From: Flavobacteriales bacterium
Lineage (GTDB): Bacteria; Bacteroidota; Bacteroidia; Flavobacteriales; BACL11
Reading direction: 5' to 3'
DNA: 64,000 bases
Assembly: GCA_002697505.1 (NCBI GenBank)
Contig: NZWA01000041.1
Location: forward strand, 12,988 to 76,987
Below the pieces are notes generated by a model. That model had not been told where the DNA came from and did no database searches. It saw nothing but the letters and a program-made list of their open reading frames with translations. Made by a program: the position numbers and the translations under genes. This document shows, one piece after another, positions 15,046-26,307 of the stretch. Positions within the stretch are counted from its first letter, which is position 1, and each line of letters starts with the position of its first letter.

Positions 15046-17064
15046 ATGAGTATCAAATATCAGCCCAAAAAAATTATTGAGATACCCGAGATAGAGTTTA
15101 ATAGATCTGTTCAAGGTAAGTATAAGACTTCTGTGATTAACCCCGACGGAAGTGTTGCCAACGAAAACGACTGGCATAAGAACCTTATTTTAGATTGTGG
15201 ACTAGACAAAATTGCATATATGCCTTGGGCTCAGGTATTTCAGTTTTGCGTTGCTGGCAACAAACCTTCAGGAGATGTTACTCCTGCGGCTGTAACAGAT
15301 ACTCAGCTAGAACAGCCTCTGATGATGAATTCGTTCTATCTTCCCGGTAGTGGAAACTGCGGAGACGAACTTTATCAAAGTGGCGACTATAGATACTTAA
15401 GACTGTTTAGAACTTTTGATTTTTTACATGTAAAGCAAAATACAATTGTTACAGAGCTAGGCTTTAAAGAGACGCCCGGTGCGAAAAAGCTTTTTTCTAG
15501 GGTCGTGCTGGATGGAAACACAGGAGTAGGAAGACCTGATCCAGAGTTATTGCGCCCGGGTCAATTTTTAAGAGTTAAATACGAACTCAATGTTCAGTTA
15601 GATCCTGTTACTCCAAATTCGACAGGAATAGTGCCAACAGGTTCAGATGGAAACTTGCCAACTATTTCTTGGAGCGGCGCGGCTTCTTCTGGAGACAGAC
15701 ATGGCTTGCAGCACGTTGGCATGGTGGGTATTAATGAATCTGGTGTAGCAGTACCCTATGATGCAGGCGGAGCTTCTAATGAACCTTTCTCTGTTGGCGC
15801 GGTAGATTTTGGACCCGGCTTTGGTTATGTTAACAGATGGCAAAACGGAGATGGAATCTTACAAGAAACAGGAGCAGCGGGTAATGTTATTGGATATATG
15901 CAGCCGTCGGGCGCGCAAAGACTAGCTGACAGGCCGGGGCCTTTACTACAGTTGATGGACCACCAAGACATGAACAGGTTCATAAATCACGATGCTATAA
16001 CAGGCAGTGGTTTTGTGGGTAACGCTTTTGTAAACTCTCATAAAAATATGAGCGGTCAATCTGCTATCGCTACAAATATTTCGGACTTGGTATCCGATGC
16101 TTCTGGGTATTGGCCATGGGGCAACTATCTTCGCAGACAACAACTAGCAGATTTTGCAACAGCCTATGGTCTTTCGTTAGGAAATGTGACGTCTAATAGT
16201 AGCACTGATTATGGCTATAATAGATTATTTGTTACGCAAAATTCACAAAATTATTACTCTAACACTTTCAGGACGCCGTTTTTTACATACGGCCCCTTAA
16301 GTTTTGTTATGCGTCCGGTGTCTAGATATGGAGTCGAAAACATTTTTAACAACTGGGACTATTTTAGCCCTGATAACGACAATGATGCAGCAGATGCAAA
16401 TACTAACGTCAGTACGACCAGCGCATCATATTCTCATTTGCACAATCTTTTCGCCACGGAGATAGGCACTACGACCGAGATGGGGTCAGATCATGATTCA
16501 GACCTTACAAAATATAGTCAATATTTTAACGTCGCAGATTTTTATGCGCCTGACCAAAATTCTAACGTAGGATCTTATTTAACTTTCGATGAACCTGTGA
16601 CGACTAGAGGATTCTCAAGCCCAGAAAAAAGCGTATTGTGGGACTCTTGGCAAATGAGGGGAGCTTCTTGCTTCTTGTCTACAAGCACAGGGGCAGTTCA
16701 AGCTTTTGGTGACACTGGAGTCGCTTACGATAGATCAGCAGGAGAAGACTTCTTTGAGTTGCCTCTAAGAAAAGCTGAGTACAATACAGGCCAAGCAGGT
16801 GATTCGAGATCGCTGTTTAAGTTCTGTTTCTTTGACAACGCCGTAGCTAATACTATAGCTAACGGAGTCCGTCAACACGATGCGTGGAAAACTATAGGAG
16901 TTGGCGCGACAACAGACTGGTCAATCAACCCTGCTACCATGAGCGGTGCTGCCAGAGACAACGGCTATGTTTACAGATTTGATACTGCAAGAGAGAAAGA
17001 CAACGATCATATCTTAAAGGTTTCTTTCAAATATACGTGGACTAGAAATACTGGACAGTTATAA
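15046..17064 (+). CDS. Large structural protein, probable appendage or adsorption protein
   Basis: This 672-residue protein has an N-terminal segment with TSVINPDGSVANENDWHKNLILDCGLDKIAY, a pattern often seen near the N-terminus of phage tail-appendage proteins (conserved WHKNLILDCGLD region, about residues 43-56). The body is rich in Asn, Gly, Ser and aromatic residues, consistent with a beta-structured virion protein exposed at the surface. It has no enzyme motif that I can recognise. The GTGTAATAAT motif precedes it and the next gene starts ten bases downstream, so it probably leads a three-gene unit to 19441. Confidence 0.6.
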   Translation: MSIKYQPKKIIEIPEIEFNRSVQGKYKTSVINPDGSVANENDWHKNLILDCGLDKIAYMPWAQVFQFCVAGNKPSGDVTPAAVTDTQLEQPLMMNSFYLPGSGNCGDELYQSGDYRYLRLFRTFDFLHVKQNTIVTELGFKETPGAKKLFSRVVLDGNTGVGRPDPELLRPGQFLRVKYELNVQLDPVTPNSTGIVPTGSDGNLPTISWSGAASSGDRHGLQHVGMVGINESGVAVPYDAGGASNEPFSVGAVDFGPGFGYVNRWQNGDGILQETGAAGNVIGYMQPSGAQRLADRPGPLLQLMDHQDMNRFINHDAITGSGFVGNAFVNSHKNMSGQSAIATNISDLVSDASGYWPWGNYLRRQQLADFATAYGLSLGNVTSNSSTDYGYNRLFVTQNSQNYYSNTFRTPFFTYGPLSFVMRPVSRYGVENIFNNWDYFSPDNDNDAADANTNVSTTSASYSHLHNLFATEIGTTTEMGSDHDSDLTKYSQYFNVADFYAPDQNSNVGSYLTFDEPVTTRGFSSPEKSVLWDSWQMRGASCFLSTSTGAVQAFGDTGVAYDRSAGEDFFELPLRKAEYNTGQAGDSRSLFKFCFFDNAVANTIANGVRQHDAWKTIGVGATTDWSINPATMSGAARDNGYVYRFDTAREKDNDHILKVSFKYTWTRNTGQL

Positions 17065-17073
17065 TGAAATTAA

Positions 17074-17715
17074 ATGAGCTACGTATACAGTTATCCAAAC
17101 ATTTTCGTTAATGAGATAAATAGCGGGAATACAGCAAACGACGGTGAGGGCGATCCTCTAAGAACTGCGTTTTGGAAATTATTTGCGAACGACTCTGGCA
17201 TTAGTGGTCACTTAGAACATATTAGCGGTTCTGTTGTCACTATAGGAAACCGCGTGGACGACGCTGGGATAAAAAAAGTTACTCACTATACAACTGGCAA
17301 CTTAAACTCAGGAGAGTATGCAGACATAAGTTTTACTCAAGGAACTAGCGCGTCTAAAAACGGTAAGTTTGAAGTAGACTTAACAGAAAGCCACTACGGC
17401 ACAGGTACACCTTATTCTAGTCGTTCAGATATATTGTATTCTGGCGGTGCAGTTTTTCACCCCGGCGGCTTTGGAAACTTTACACAATGGCGGACAGACT
17501 TTCCTGTAGATAAAATAGGTAATCCTTTTAACAGCGGCGAACTAGATTATACTGTTAGAGTTGTTAACTCTGGAAATGCTAGCAATGCTCAAGCTCCTCT
17601 AGTTAGAATCACTAGAACTTCTGACCCTATAAATGAAGCCGTATCTGGAGCCGACAGAACCGACCAATACGGACAAAGTTATCATAAGCTTCATATTAGA
17701 TTAACGGAGTACTAA
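17074..17715 (+). CDS. Structural protein with NDGEGDPLRTAF motif
   Basis: This 213-residue protein has the segment INSGNTANDGEGDPLRTAFWKLFAND near its start (conserved core NDGEGDPLRTAFWK, about residues 22-35). That motif recurs in baseplate- or fibre-associated proteins of T4-like and other marine phages, usually as NDGTGDxLRxAF. The rest is predicted beta with a Ser/Gly-rich loop region. It lies between two appendage-type genes and ends one base before the next ATG region, so it is probably co-translated. A connector or fibre-base role is inferred. Confidence 0.6.
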   Translation: MSYVYSYPNIFVNEINSGNTANDGEGDPLRTAFWKLFANDSGISGHLEHISGSVVTIGNRVDDAGIKKVTHYTTGNLNSGEYADISFTQGTSASKNGKFEVDLTESHYGTGTPYSSRSDILYSGGAVFHPGGFGNFTQWRTDFPVDKIGNPFNSGELDYTVRVVNSGNASNAQAPLVRITRTSDPINEAVSGADRTDQYGQSYHKLHIRLTEY

Positions 17716-17716
17716 T

Positions 17717-19441
17717 ATGAGTACATATTATACAGCGCCTGCGATATATAATACTGGTGGCTGGGGCACTCGTGGCGATACTCCTTCTTTTAACCCTACT
17801 GGGATAGTTGTCCCTACTGGAGAGACAGGGAAAGCCTTTCTCGCTGTAAGTAGAGCAGATTACTATTTTGACAGTAAACGCAGATTTAATTTTGAGCTAT
17901 CTTCTTCTTTTACTCAATTAAAACATACTATACTTCGTAAAGTAAATTATGAAATTGACCCTAGTTTTAATCTAATTACTTCTCAAAAACTAAGAAGCTT
18001 CAATTACTCTTTTGCACCTAGCAGAATTCAACAAAAAAGTAAAAAATCAGAATCTTTTAGTACGTTTAATTTACCTAAGCTTAATTATAGATATAGGAGA
18101 GAAGATTATTTTAAAAATTATAGAAACATAGAAGAGATTTATTATATTAGAAGCTCAATTTATAGACCTAGGGCAACAATAAGTATAGAATCTTTAATTA
18201 ATCAATACAAAGATTTTTTTCAAAGATTTAATACTTACGGAAGAGTTTCTGCAAGTCTGTTTGGTTCCAAAGTTTTTCGACAAGATTTTTTAAGTAGGCC
18301 AGCAGTTGGCGCTTCGTTGTTTGGTAAGAGAAGAGTTTATATAAATAACGTTGTTGAATTAAGTCAAGCAAGTTATTTTTCAGGGGATTATAAATTTGAG
18401 AAATTTAAAACAAGTATATTACCAAATTTTCATATTTTTCAAAAGGAAAAATATAATAATACCTTTAAAGCTTTTAATACTTCAGATGTCCAATATTATA
18501 TTTCTCAGATGGCGTTTAAGCAGAAGGTAGATACTTCTATAAAACTTAATCTTTTCGGCAATAAAAACCCTAAAGTAAAAAATCAGATAACGAGTTCTAT
18601 AAATCAGTTCAGGCAGGCTTTGTCTAAAGGTAGCTCAAATAGATCTATAAACTCTACCCTTTTTAGAAGAATAAAAGGAAGGCATAGCTTCTCTACAAGT
18701 TTGTCAAATATTGACCAATTTAAAAGTTCACTTTATATACCTAAATCAACATTAAGGCAAAACTTATCTGAAATTTACGAGATAAAAAAAAGTCTAGCTA
18801 AAGTTAAAGGAAGGTTTTCTTTTGAAAAGATAAATTATTACGATATAGACAACTCACAAGAAAATTTTACAAAAACTAATAATTTAAATTTATTAAATTA
18901 CAATACCGACCCCGTAAGAAAAGAAGCTAAAATAAGCAATAATTTTCCTACGGGACTGCATTTCCCAAAGATAAGATATCAGACGGCAGAGCCTAATTAT
19001 TCAGTCAAGTCTACAGGCGCTAATAATCAAGATTACGCAACTTCAGACCCAAACGACCCCAACTATAATTATGGCTACTTAATTTATGAGGGTGTAGGTT
19101 ATGGTAATTTATTCTCCTACGAACCTGATCAAGATGCAATGTATTGGGACTATTTTGATTATGACATCAGAAGCGGTATTTTCAATCCTTGTGAGTTTCC
19201 AGAAACTGCAGACAGGACTTTGGACCCTGTGCAAATTAGTTCTAGATCAAATAAAGGCGACAATCCTTTTTGGTACTTACCAGACCTTTTAACTGTAGAT
19301 TCTACTATTCATACGGCAGATGGAGCACCGTGTCAGTATATAGCTCAGGAAAATAGTAGATTTGCAGAAATATTTTTAGAAGATGGACAACTACTTCTCC
19401 CAGAAAACTATACCCAAACAGGTCAATTATTTACGGTATGA
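17717..19441 (+). CDS. Phe/Tyr/Lys-rich protein of unknown function
   Basis: This 574-residue protein has an unusual composition. Residues about 50-430 are dominated by Phe, Tyr, Ser, Lys, Arg, Asn and Ile with few Gly or Ala. The region is built from degenerate short units of the type SLxxxKxxFxxF and SFNYSF. The DNA is especially A+T-rich there. The C-terminal 140 residues are different: acidic and aromatic, with DYFDYDIRSGIFNPCEFPE and a Cys pair. The N-terminus (YYTAPAIYNTGGWG) is Gly/Tyr-rich. I recognise no family. Context implies a virion protein; the repeating aromatic units could form a beta-solenoid or fibrous segment. Confidence 0.6.
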   Translation: MSTYYTAPAIYNTGGWGTRGDTPSFNPTGIVVPTGETGKAFLAVSRADYYFDSKRRFNFELSSSFTQLKHTILRKVNYEIDPSFNLITSQKLRSFNYSFAPSRIQQKSKKSESFSTFNLPKLNYRYRREDYFKNYRNIEEIYYIRSSIYRPRATISIESLINQYKDFFQRFNTYGRVSASLFGSKVFRQDFLSRPAVGASLFGKRRVYINNVVELSQASYFSGDYKFEKFKTSILPNFHIFQKEKYNNTFKAFNTSDVQYYISQMAFKQKVDTSIKLNLFGNKNPKVKNQITSSINQFRQALSKGSSNRSINSTLFRRIKGRHSFSTSLSNIDQFKSSLYIPKSTLRQNLSEIYEIKKSLAKVKGRFSFEKINYYDIDNSQENFTKTNNLNLLNYNTDPVRKEAKISNNFPTGLHFPKIRYQTAEPNYSVKSTGANNQDYATSDPNDPNYNYGYLIYEGVGYGNLFSYEPDQDAMYWDYFDYDIRSGIFNPCEFPETADRTLDPVQISSRSNKGDNPFWYLPDLLTVDSTIHTADGAPCQYIAQENSRFAEIFLEDGQLLLPENYTQTGQLFTV

Positions 19442-19448
19442 TTAAAAA

Positions 19449-19460
19449 GTGTAATATATT
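19449..19460 (+). promoter_or_regulatory. GTGTAATATATT motif
   Basis: It lies 21 bases before the ATG at 19470 in the 28-base gap upstream of the first giant fibre gene, and is preceded by a run of A. Confidence 0.5.
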
Positions 19461-19469
19461 TAGCTAAGT

Positions 19470-22400
19470 ATGGCCGGTACAAGGATAACACAATTTCCCA
19501 GTTTACCATCTGGGAGTTTGGCTTCGGAAGACGTTTTATTAGTAGTAGACGTCAGTGATACTTTTTATTCTCCTAGCGGCACTAACAAAGCCACCACTGT
19601 AGGCGACCTATCAAACTTTTTCAATAGCCAAGACACTTTTATAGGCTTAGGAGACACTCCCGGATCCTTTGGCAGTGCAGGGCAATCAGTTGTAGTATCT
19701 GCAGACGGAAACTCTTTAATATTTTCTGGAGTGACTGGAGTGGGCGCAGGAGGAGGGGGAGCCACAAGTTTCATAGAACTTACTGACACCGCAGATTCTT
19801 TAGGGTCTGAGGGTCAAGTAACCGTAGTTTCTGGAAGTGAGATAGTATTTTCTGGGATAGGGCATTTAGTTTCTAGAAGCGAACTTTCTAGCTATGTAAC
19901 CACTTCCCAAACAGGTGATTTTATAACCAGTGATCAGACTGGAGATTTTGCAGGAGCAAGGACGACATTCGCTAGTTTAGATGATACTCCAGATTTAATA
20001 GGTTCTCCCGGGCAAGTTCTTGTTGTCTCTGATGCAGGTGGTACCTTGCAATTTTCTGACACCGCAGGAGAAGGAGCTGTAGCTTTTACCGGTCTTAATG
20101 ATACCCCTTCTGGATTAGGAATAGAAGGGCAGGCTGTTGTTGTTTCTGGTACTGGGTTAGCTTTTTCTGGAATAACATTAACGAGCACAACTGTCGTATC
20201 AGGCACAGGAGCTTTCACCGCTTTTTCACAACTAAATGACACACCTTCAGTCATACCAGAAAGTCAGCTAGTTATTGGCGGACCCACGGGCAACCTAGTT
20301 TTTTCTGGAGTAGAGTCTTTCGTCCTTACTGGAGAAACAGGAAATTTTGCAGATACAGCAACATTAGAAAGCTTCACTGAAGGTCTTAACGTAGGTACAG
20401 ATTCGAGCTTGTCAGGAAGAAAACTTCATGTGGTAGGCGACGTTGAAATCTCAGGAACAATTTTTCAAAGCGGATCGATATTTGAAGGTGGGGGTGGATC
20501 TAGCACTTTTACTGGTCTTTCAGACACTCCTTCTAGCTTGGGTTCAGCCGGACAGTCAGTCGTCGTTTCCGCTGATGGAAACTCTCTAATATTTTCTGGC
20601 ATAACTGGAAGTAGCGGCGGAGGCGGAACTACCATTATCTCTGGAGAAACTACTGCTAACAGTGGAATATTAGGAAACGACTTATTTACTGGCGACGGAG
20701 TAAAAACTGGGTTCATGATGACTCGGGCTCCGCTAAACGCTTTTAGCATAACAGTAGCAGTAAACGGTTTGCTACAAGCACCGGGAACCAACTATGATTT
20801 AATAAGCGGTAGAAGTGGGTTATTGTTTCCAGAAGCTCCTTCTAGCGGCGTAGAAATAGATGTACGTCATTTGGGAGGTTTAGTAGGTCCGTCTGGAGAA
20901 CAGGGTATACAAGGAGAAGTAGGGGCGATTGGACCAACAGGATCGACTGGGCCAACTGGGCCAACCGGGCCGACAGGCCCAACTGGACCAACCGGGCCGA
21001 CTGGACCAACTGGCCCATCCGGAGCGACAGGCGCAACTGGTCCTACAGGGCCAATAGGGCCGTCTGGAGCTACCGGCGAAAGAGGTCCCCAAGGGTCTGG
21101 CGTAGTGGGAGCTTTAGCCTCTGACATATTTACTGGCGATGGGTCGACAGTAAGTTATAATTTAACAAACAGTATAGGTGAAGCTAAGAATATTATAGTA
21201 AGCATTAACGGATTGCTACAATCGCCGATAACCAACTATACAATTAGTGGCTCAGGCTTAACTTTCCCAGAAGCTCCGTCTAGTGGACTAGAGATAGAAG
21301 TTCGTCATCTTCAAGGTATACAAGGCCCTACCGGTGCTACCGGTCCCTCAGGGTCTGGAGGAGCTACTTCTTTTGTCGGTCTTAGCGACACTGTAGGGAG
21401 TCTAGGTATAGAAGGTCAAGTACCAGTCGTATCTGGTACAACTTTAGCGTTCTCAGGAATAACGGCAGGCACTACTTCTTTTGTAGGTCTTAGTGATACT
21501 GTAGGGAGCTTAGGCTCAGAAGGTCAAGTGCCAGTTGTGTCCGGCAGCACTTTGGCATTCTCAGGAATAACAGCAGGGTCAAGTGTGGATCTTTCGGCTG
21601 TTGATCAAAATATCGTTCCTGACGCTACAAATACTCGAGACCTAGGAACAACAGGTAAAAGATGGAGAGACCTTTATTTATCCGGCACTTCTATATACTT
21701 AGGCCAACAAGTACTTCAAGAGTCTGGCGGAGCTTTGAAGCTAAGCAGCGATGACGGATCAACGTTTTCAAATGTTACCACTAAAGCAGTCGCTGATGAT
21801 GATTATGTCTCAATAGCAAGTTCATCCAGTCAAGCCGTTTACGATTTTGATAGTACAGCTAACTTTAATAATACTTCTGCCGCATTTTCGGCTGGGATGT
21901 TGAATCCCGCAACTGGCGGAAGACTGGAGCTAGATTTAGCTACCGGCATGTTTATAGAAGAGTATAGCAATACAAATAATATAGATACAGATAATAGTAG
22001 TAGCTATGCAATAGATGGGAAAGCAAAAATAGAACAGCAGTTAAATACGGGAGACGGGTCAGACGGAGATGTAACTGTTTCAACATCGGGAACTTACACG
22101 ATGGATACAGACAGTTTGATAGCGGGAAGAACAGTCGCAGATGCGGTGGCTTTTAACGCTGATTCATTTACCACTAATACTGTTGTTTTGACCGACACTC
22201 CGAGTGGTATTGCCGCGGGGGACGAAGTAATAATTTATTGCGCGCAAGGTTACGGAACTCATAGTCGAACTTCTGGAAATACTGCGCCGAATAGCAGAAG
22301 AGTTAACGTAGGCAATTATGAATTCTTGACAGTAGATTCTGTAGATTCTAGTAGCAAGACAATAACTTTTACTACTACTAAGGAAAAATATTACGGAAAC

Positions 22401-24269
22401 GCATCAGGCTCAGATAGTACTATAGGAACAGGAGGCAGTGAAATGAAAGTCATTGTCCAACGAGTTCCTCATTACGCGAACTTAACCGTAGGTGAAAGTG
22501 CCACTATGACTGCCAGCAAGTGGAACGGCACTAAAGGAGGTTTGATGATTTTTAGAGTAGGAGGGACTCTTACAAATAATGGAACTATAGATGCTGGGGG
22601 TATTGGGTATAGAGGGGGTTTTGCTGGAGCTGCGTTTAGCGCTAGGTCTTCAGCTGGAGAAAGTATAATGGGCGGCCCATTTGAGTACAGTTCAGATAGC
22701 GTAGCCCGTAACGATGCTGGAGGAGGATCTCATGACTGGAAGGGAACAGGCGGAAATCATCACGGGGATGATGAGATGGTAGACAATAACAATCATGGCA
22801 ATTATTATAATTATACTAATCCTTATGATTATTTGGATTTCTCAGGGAATGTATTAAGTTCTATAACGGATTACTCAAAATTGCTTTTTGGTTCTGGAGG
22901 AGGGCAGTTTAGAAACGGTAACGGTGGAGATGGCGGAGGTATTATATATTTTCATGCTAACGTTTATATTCAAGACGGAACAGCTAACATAAGGTCAAGT
23001 TATCATAACGGAGGTCAGAGTAATGGAAGTAATGGCAACAGCGGTTATGGCGCTGGTGGTGAAATTCAAATTTTTGTAAATTCAGTAACCTTAACAGGGA
23101 ACTCTTTTTCTGTTTCCGGAGCAAGTTATACAAACAACGGACGTGTGACTAGATCTAGTTCTGGTAGATTTAGAATGACTTACGTAAGTTTGTCTGGAAG
23201 CATCTACTCTGGCACTTACTTTTATTCTAGCCAGATAGCCGGAGCTTTTTCTGCGAGCGCTATAATACAATCAACTAACGTGCTCTCTAGCGCTGGACAG
23301 GTTGATTCAATCAACAGACTTCTAACAACTGTTACTAGTTTGCCCGGAGGGTCACAAGCTTTAATACAGTTTGCTACGGGAACTGGAGCAGGTTTTTACT
23401 GGCAAGATGCAACGGGAGGTTCTGGTTTAAGTACAGCTTTGACAGCAGGAACAGATACGGTGACGGACCTATCTTCTTTGAATTGGTCTGGTACTAATTT
23501 CTATTACAAATTAACTTTAACTGGGAACGGAACTAGCACTCCAGAGCTAGATACTCTCAAAGTAGATTACGACCCTGATTTGTTTATCGGCACCGAACAA
23601 ACTTGGACATCGCAAGCTTTAGGAGATGGCACAAAAAGAATTACCCCGACTTCTTTTACAGCTTTTTGGACAGATGATTCGGACAATATAAAACCAAAAT
23701 ATCAATTACTTGGTTCTGATACGTCTGATTTTTCTTCTATTAACTATTATCCGGGAGTTAGCGACTATTATCAAGATGGCGGTACGTATGATATAGACAA
23801 CGAAACTGCATTTGATTTAACGACAGCCATCACCCAGTATAATAAATACTGGAAAGTAAAAGTCTATATTTCAAGTGGCCCCACAGCTGCGGATGCTCCA
23901 ACAGTAGATAGAGTAAAGTTAAACGCTAATTTAGCAGATGATTTTGATCAAAAAGGCATTGCAAAAGCATGGGTTAATTTTATAGGAGTAACTGGAGGCG
24001 ATGCCACTTTAACAGATAGCTTAAACGTAACCAGCGTTAGTAGAATATCGACAGGAGTTTATACTGTTAATTTTAGCGGCCATTTTGACGATACTAATTA
24101 TATGTTTACGGCCGGTGGATATCAAAATGAAGGTGGTTATGCAGTTATGCCGGTACGTGACGCTACGGGGACTACTTCGGTCTCAGGTTATCAAATAGCA
24201 ATAGTTTCTGGTCAAAGTAGAATAGATTCAACAGGACAAGGAGTTTACTTAAGTTTCTTAGGAAGTTAA
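19470..24269 (+). CDS. Giant collagen-like tail fibre
   Basis: This 1,599-residue modular protein is probably a trimeric tail fibre. In order it has an adaptor ([15 protein letters not shown]) and about seven [20 protein letters not shown] repeats (residues 50-370). One [18 protein letters not shown] module follows at about 312-330, then two domains of the type FTGDG...VsvnGLLQ.P..tDY...RHL. Between those two is a collagen-like Gly-X-Y block (about 475-545, mainly GPT). A large Gly/Ser/Asn-rich beta region (700-1450) precedes a C-terminal domain beginning [12 protein letters not shown] and containing [16 protein letters not shown]. That last domain is shared with all seven short LamG proteins downstream, which suggests a common tip or trimerisation unit. 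Host binding is inferred from family behaviour. Confidence 0.8.
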   Translation: MAGTRITQFPSLPSGSLASEDVLLVVDVSDTFYSPSGTNKATTVGDLSNFFNSQDTFIGLGDTPGSFGSAGQSVVVSADGNSLIFSGVTGVGAGGGGATSFIELTDTADSLGSEGQVTVVSGSEIVFSGIGHLVSRSELSSYVTTSQTGDFITSDQTGDFAGARTTFASLDDTPDLIGSPGQVLVVSDAGGTLQFSDTAGEGAVAFTGLNDTPSGLGIEGQAVVVSGTGLAFSGITLTSTTVVSGTGAFTAFSQLNDTPSVIPESQLVIGGPTGNLVFSGVESFVLTGETGNFADTATLESFTEGLNVGTDSSLSGRKLHVVGDVEISGTIFQSGSIFEGGGGSSTFTGLSDTPSSLGSAGQSVVVSADGNSLIFSGITGSSGGGGTTIISGETTANSGILGNDLFTGDGVKTGFMMTRAPLNAFSITVAVNGLLQAPGTNYDLISGRSGLLFPEAPSSGVEIDVRHLGGLVGPSGEQGIQGEVGAIGPTGSTGPTGPTGPTGPTGPTGPTGPTGPSGATGATGPTGPIGPSGATGERGPQGSGVVGALASDIFTGDGSTVSYNLTNSIGEAKNIIVSINGLLQSPITNYTISGSGLTFPEAPSSGLEIEVRHLQGIQGPTGATGPSGSGGATSFVGLSDTVGSLGIEGQVPVVSGTTLAFSGITAGTTSFVGLSDTVGSLGSEGQVPVVSGSTLAFSGITAGSSVDLSAVDQNIVPDATNTRDLGTTGKRWRDLYLSGTSIYLGQQVLQESGGALKLSSDDGSTFSNVTTKAVADDDYVSIASSSSQAVYDFDSTANFNNTSAAFSAGMLNPATGGRLELDLATGMFIEEYSNTNNIDTDNSSSYAIDGKAKIEQQLNTGDGSDGDVTVSTSGTYTMDTDSLIAGRTVADAVAFNADSFTTNTVVLTDTPSGIAAGDEVIIYCAQGYGTHSRTSGNTAPNSRRVNVGNYEFLTVDSVDSSSKTITFTTTKEKYYGNASGSDSTIGTGGSEMKVIVQRVPHYANLTVGESATMTASKWNGTKGGLMIFRVGGTLTNNGTIDAGGIGYRGGFAGAAFSARSSAGESIMGGPFEYSSDSVARNDAGGGSHDWKGTGGNHHGDDEMVDNNNHGNYYNYTNPYDYLDFSGNVLSSITDYSKLLFGSGGGQFRNGNGGDGGGIIYFHANVYIQDGTANIRSSYHNGGQSNGSNGNSGYGAGGEIQIFVNSVTLTGNSFSVSGASYTNNGRVTRSSSGRFRMTYVSLSGSIYSGTYFYSSQIAGAFSASAIIQSTNVLSSAGQVDSINRLLTTVTSLPGGSQALIQFATGTGAGFYWQDATGGSGLSTALTAGTDTVTDLSSLNWSGTNFYYKLTLTGNGTSTPELDTLKVDYDPDLFIGTEQTWTSQALGDGTKRITPTSFTAFWTDDSDNIKPKYQLLGSDTSDFSSINYYPGVSDYYQDGGTYDIDNETAFDLTTAITQYNKYWKVKVYISSGPTAADAPTVDRVKLNANLADDFDQKGIAKAWVNFIGVTGGDATLTDSLNVTSVSRISTGVYTVNFSGHFDDTNYMFTAGGYQNEGGYAVMPVRDATGTTSVSGYQIAIVSGQSRIDSTGQGVYLSFLGS
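20887..21100 (+). repeat. Collagen-like GPT-coding tandem repeat
   Basis: Nine-base units encoding Gly-Pro-Thr (with Gly-Ala-Thr and Gly-Pro-Ser variants) lie inside the first giant fibre gene. Third-position variation (GGGCCAACT, GGACCAACC and so on) keeps the DNA repeats imperfect. Confidence 0.85.
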
Positions 24270-24271
24270 TA

Positions 24272-24280
24272 GTGTAATAA
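24272..24280 (+). promoter_or_regulatory. GTGTAATAA motif
   Basis: It lies 20 bases before the GTG start at 24292, followed by AAGGAATAAGA, which provides an AAGGA ribosome binding site at suitable distance. Confidence 0.5.
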
Positions 24281-24291
24281 AGGAATAAGAA

Positions 24292-26307
24292 GTGTCAAAT
24301 ATTAAGAAAATATTACCAAGCTTAGTAGATAGCGGAAATTTTACTTCCGACCTAGTTCCTGATGGTAGCGGCACTAGAGACTTAGGTAGCTCTGCTAAAC
24401 CATGGAAGGATTTATATGTAACTTCGGGCACGATCAACATTGGCGGCGAAACTATTAGTGTTGACGATGATGGCATATCTTTTTCTAGACCTATTAAAGT
24501 TAGAGAAGGTGGGCAAACGAGAAGATTAAGAGCAACTAACTCAGATTTTATAACTACAGGAGACACTGGCAATTTCGCCGATGTAAGTTCTTTGGAAAGT
24601 TTTCCACGGGGTTTAAATGTAGGAACTAGTACAAACTTAGCTAGCAGAACTTTGCAAGTGGTGGGCGATGTAGAAATCTCTGGCACTATATTTCAGAGTG
24701 GTTCTGTGTTTGAAGGCGGTGGTGGCGGAGGCGGAGGAGGAGGATCTTCGACTTTTACCGGTTTAAGCGACACTCCTAGTTCATTTACCGCAAATAAATA
24801 TTTGTCAGTAAATTCAGCAGGCAATGCTATTGAGATGGTAGATGCTGTTCAGTCTGGTCATCAGTCTGTCGAACAGGGATACTTTACCGGTCTAACTTTA
24901 AATGGAACAGGGACTGGGATCCTGCAAAACGCAAGTGGCACAATTTCTAATTTAGATCTCGCCGATAATAAGTTTGATGTTAGTGTCATAGAGGAAAGAG
25001 ACAGCACTACCGGAGATGCATATCTTAGTTCGGTGGAGCTGCAGTGTACTTACGAAACTAATATTAACGATGAGAGTGATAATGCTGTAACAGCCACAGC
25101 AGTAGGCTCTGCCGCGAGAAGCACCTCCCAAGCCAAAGAAGGAAGCGCTAGTTTAGATACAAATGGTGACTACATAACATTTCCATATAGTGCCGACTAT
25201 ACGAAAATGAGTGGTGATTTTACTATAGAAGTATGGTTTTACTATCAAGGTGATGAAGGCATGATAGCATCTGCCGGTAACGGATCAAATGGTTGGGGCT
25301 TTTACGTAAACACCTCAGGAGACGGCGGAAATCATGGAATAAGGTGGCAGACTTATGGCAGCCAGAGCATGAACGTTTACCAACGCCTTGGCGGCAGTTT
25401 TTCAAGTTCTACTTGGTACCACGCAGCTGTGGTTAGAAGTGGTAATAGCGTAAAAGTTTATTTAAATGGTGTTTCTAGTCATGGAGCTTCGTCCATGACT
25501 TCTGGTTTGGAAAACGGTAGCAATACTTTGCTCTATGTTGGTACTTATAGCGGCACGGGACAACAGAATCTACAACGCCTAGATGCATTTTTAGACCTGT
25601 TCCGAATTACCACAGCTGCTAGATACACATCTAATTTTACTCCACCCACCAGCTTTCAAGGAAATGTAACAGAAGCTAAATATATCGGGCAGATAGGCGG
25701 TATAGATGATAGCGATGTAGACTACGGAATACAGAAATTATCTAACTCGCAGTTGATGATTAAAAAGTTGTCGAGTAATGATTTTACTCCCGACAGACTT
25801 TATGTAAACGTAAATAAATTAGGCGCGCTGGGACAAGGCATAGCTTTTGATCAGCTTTATACTGGAGATGGCACGACTACTAATTACGCACTTTCAGAGA
25901 ACGTTTCTAACGCAAGAGATGTACTAGTATCGGTTGAAGGTCTAATACAAACGCCGATAACCGACTATACTCTTTTAGGTCAGACGGGAGTTTCGTTTAC
26001 AACCGGCGTTACAAGTGGTCACGAAATTAGTTTCCGACACTTGGCTTTAGGGCCTTCAGGCGCAACTGGCCCAGCAGGAGCTTCGGCGAATATTAGTTAT
26101 CTAACTAACAGATTTACCGGCAACGGAGTTGTTAGTGGTTTTGAAATGACGAGATCAATTTCAACTGCAGATCAAATTTTTGTTTTTGTGAACGGATTAG
26201 TGCAAGATAGTGGAGAGAACTTTAGCGTTACTAACGGAACAGGGTTATTTTTCTCCAGCGGAGAAATAGCTAGCGGAGATAAAATCATGGTGAGGCATAT
26301 ATACTAA
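24292..26307 (+). CDS. LamG-domain tail fibre with paired FTGDG domains
   Basis: This 671-residue protein starts with GTG; the AAGGA upstream and the motif spacing support this start. Order of parts: a short adaptor (SNIKKILPSLVDSG), a DLGSSAKPWKDLYV module, and [18 protein letters not shown] followed by a poly-Gly stretch (about residues 140-155). A LamG / concanavalin-like domain follows (about 240-450) with DFTIEVWFYYQG, TWYHAAVVRSGNSVKVYLNG and AARYTSNFTPPT. Two FTGDG...V.VeGLiQ.P.tDY...RHl domains end the protein, with a [10 protein letters not shown] collagen-like spacer. Unlike the seven shorter LamG proteins it lacks the QARIAKAWV C-terminal domain. It ends on the first base of the next start codon. 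Confidence 0.82.
   Translation: MSNIKKILPSLVDSGNFTSDLVPDGSGTRDLGSSAKPWKDLYVTSGTINIGGETISVDDDGISFSRPIKVREGGQTRRLRATNSDFITTGDTGNFADVSSLESFPRGLNVGTSTNLASRTLQVVGDVEISGTIFQSGSVFEGGGGGGGGGGSSTFTGLSDTPSSFTANKYLSVNSAGNAIEMVDAVQSGHQSVEQGYFTGLTLNGTGTGILQNASGTISNLDLADNKFDVSVIEERDSTTGDAYLSSVELQCTYETNINDESDNAVTATAVGSAARSTSQAKEGSASLDTNGDYITFPYSADYTKMSGDFTIEVWFYYQGDEGMIASAGNGSNGWGFYVNTSGDGGNHGIRWQTYGSQSMNVYQRLGGSFSSSTWYHAAVVRSGNSVKVYLNGVSSHGASSMTSGLENGSNTLLYVGTYSGTGQQNLQRLDAFLDLFRITTAARYTSNFTPPTSFQGNVTEAKYIGQIGGIDDSDVDYGIQKLSNSQLMIKKLSSNDFTPDRLYVNVNKLGALGQGIAFDQLYTGDGTTTNYALSENVSNARDVLVSVEGLIQTPITDYTLLGQTGVSFTTGVTSGHEISFRHLALGPSGATGPAGASANISYLTNRFTGNGVVSGFEMTRSISTADQIFVFVNGLVQDSGENFSVTNGTGLFFSSGEIASGDKIMVRHIY

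Noticed and set aside
20887..21100. CRISPR-like regularly spaced repeats
   Set aside because: The nine-base periodicity is codon-level Gly-X-Y coding inside an open frame, with no spacers of constant length.
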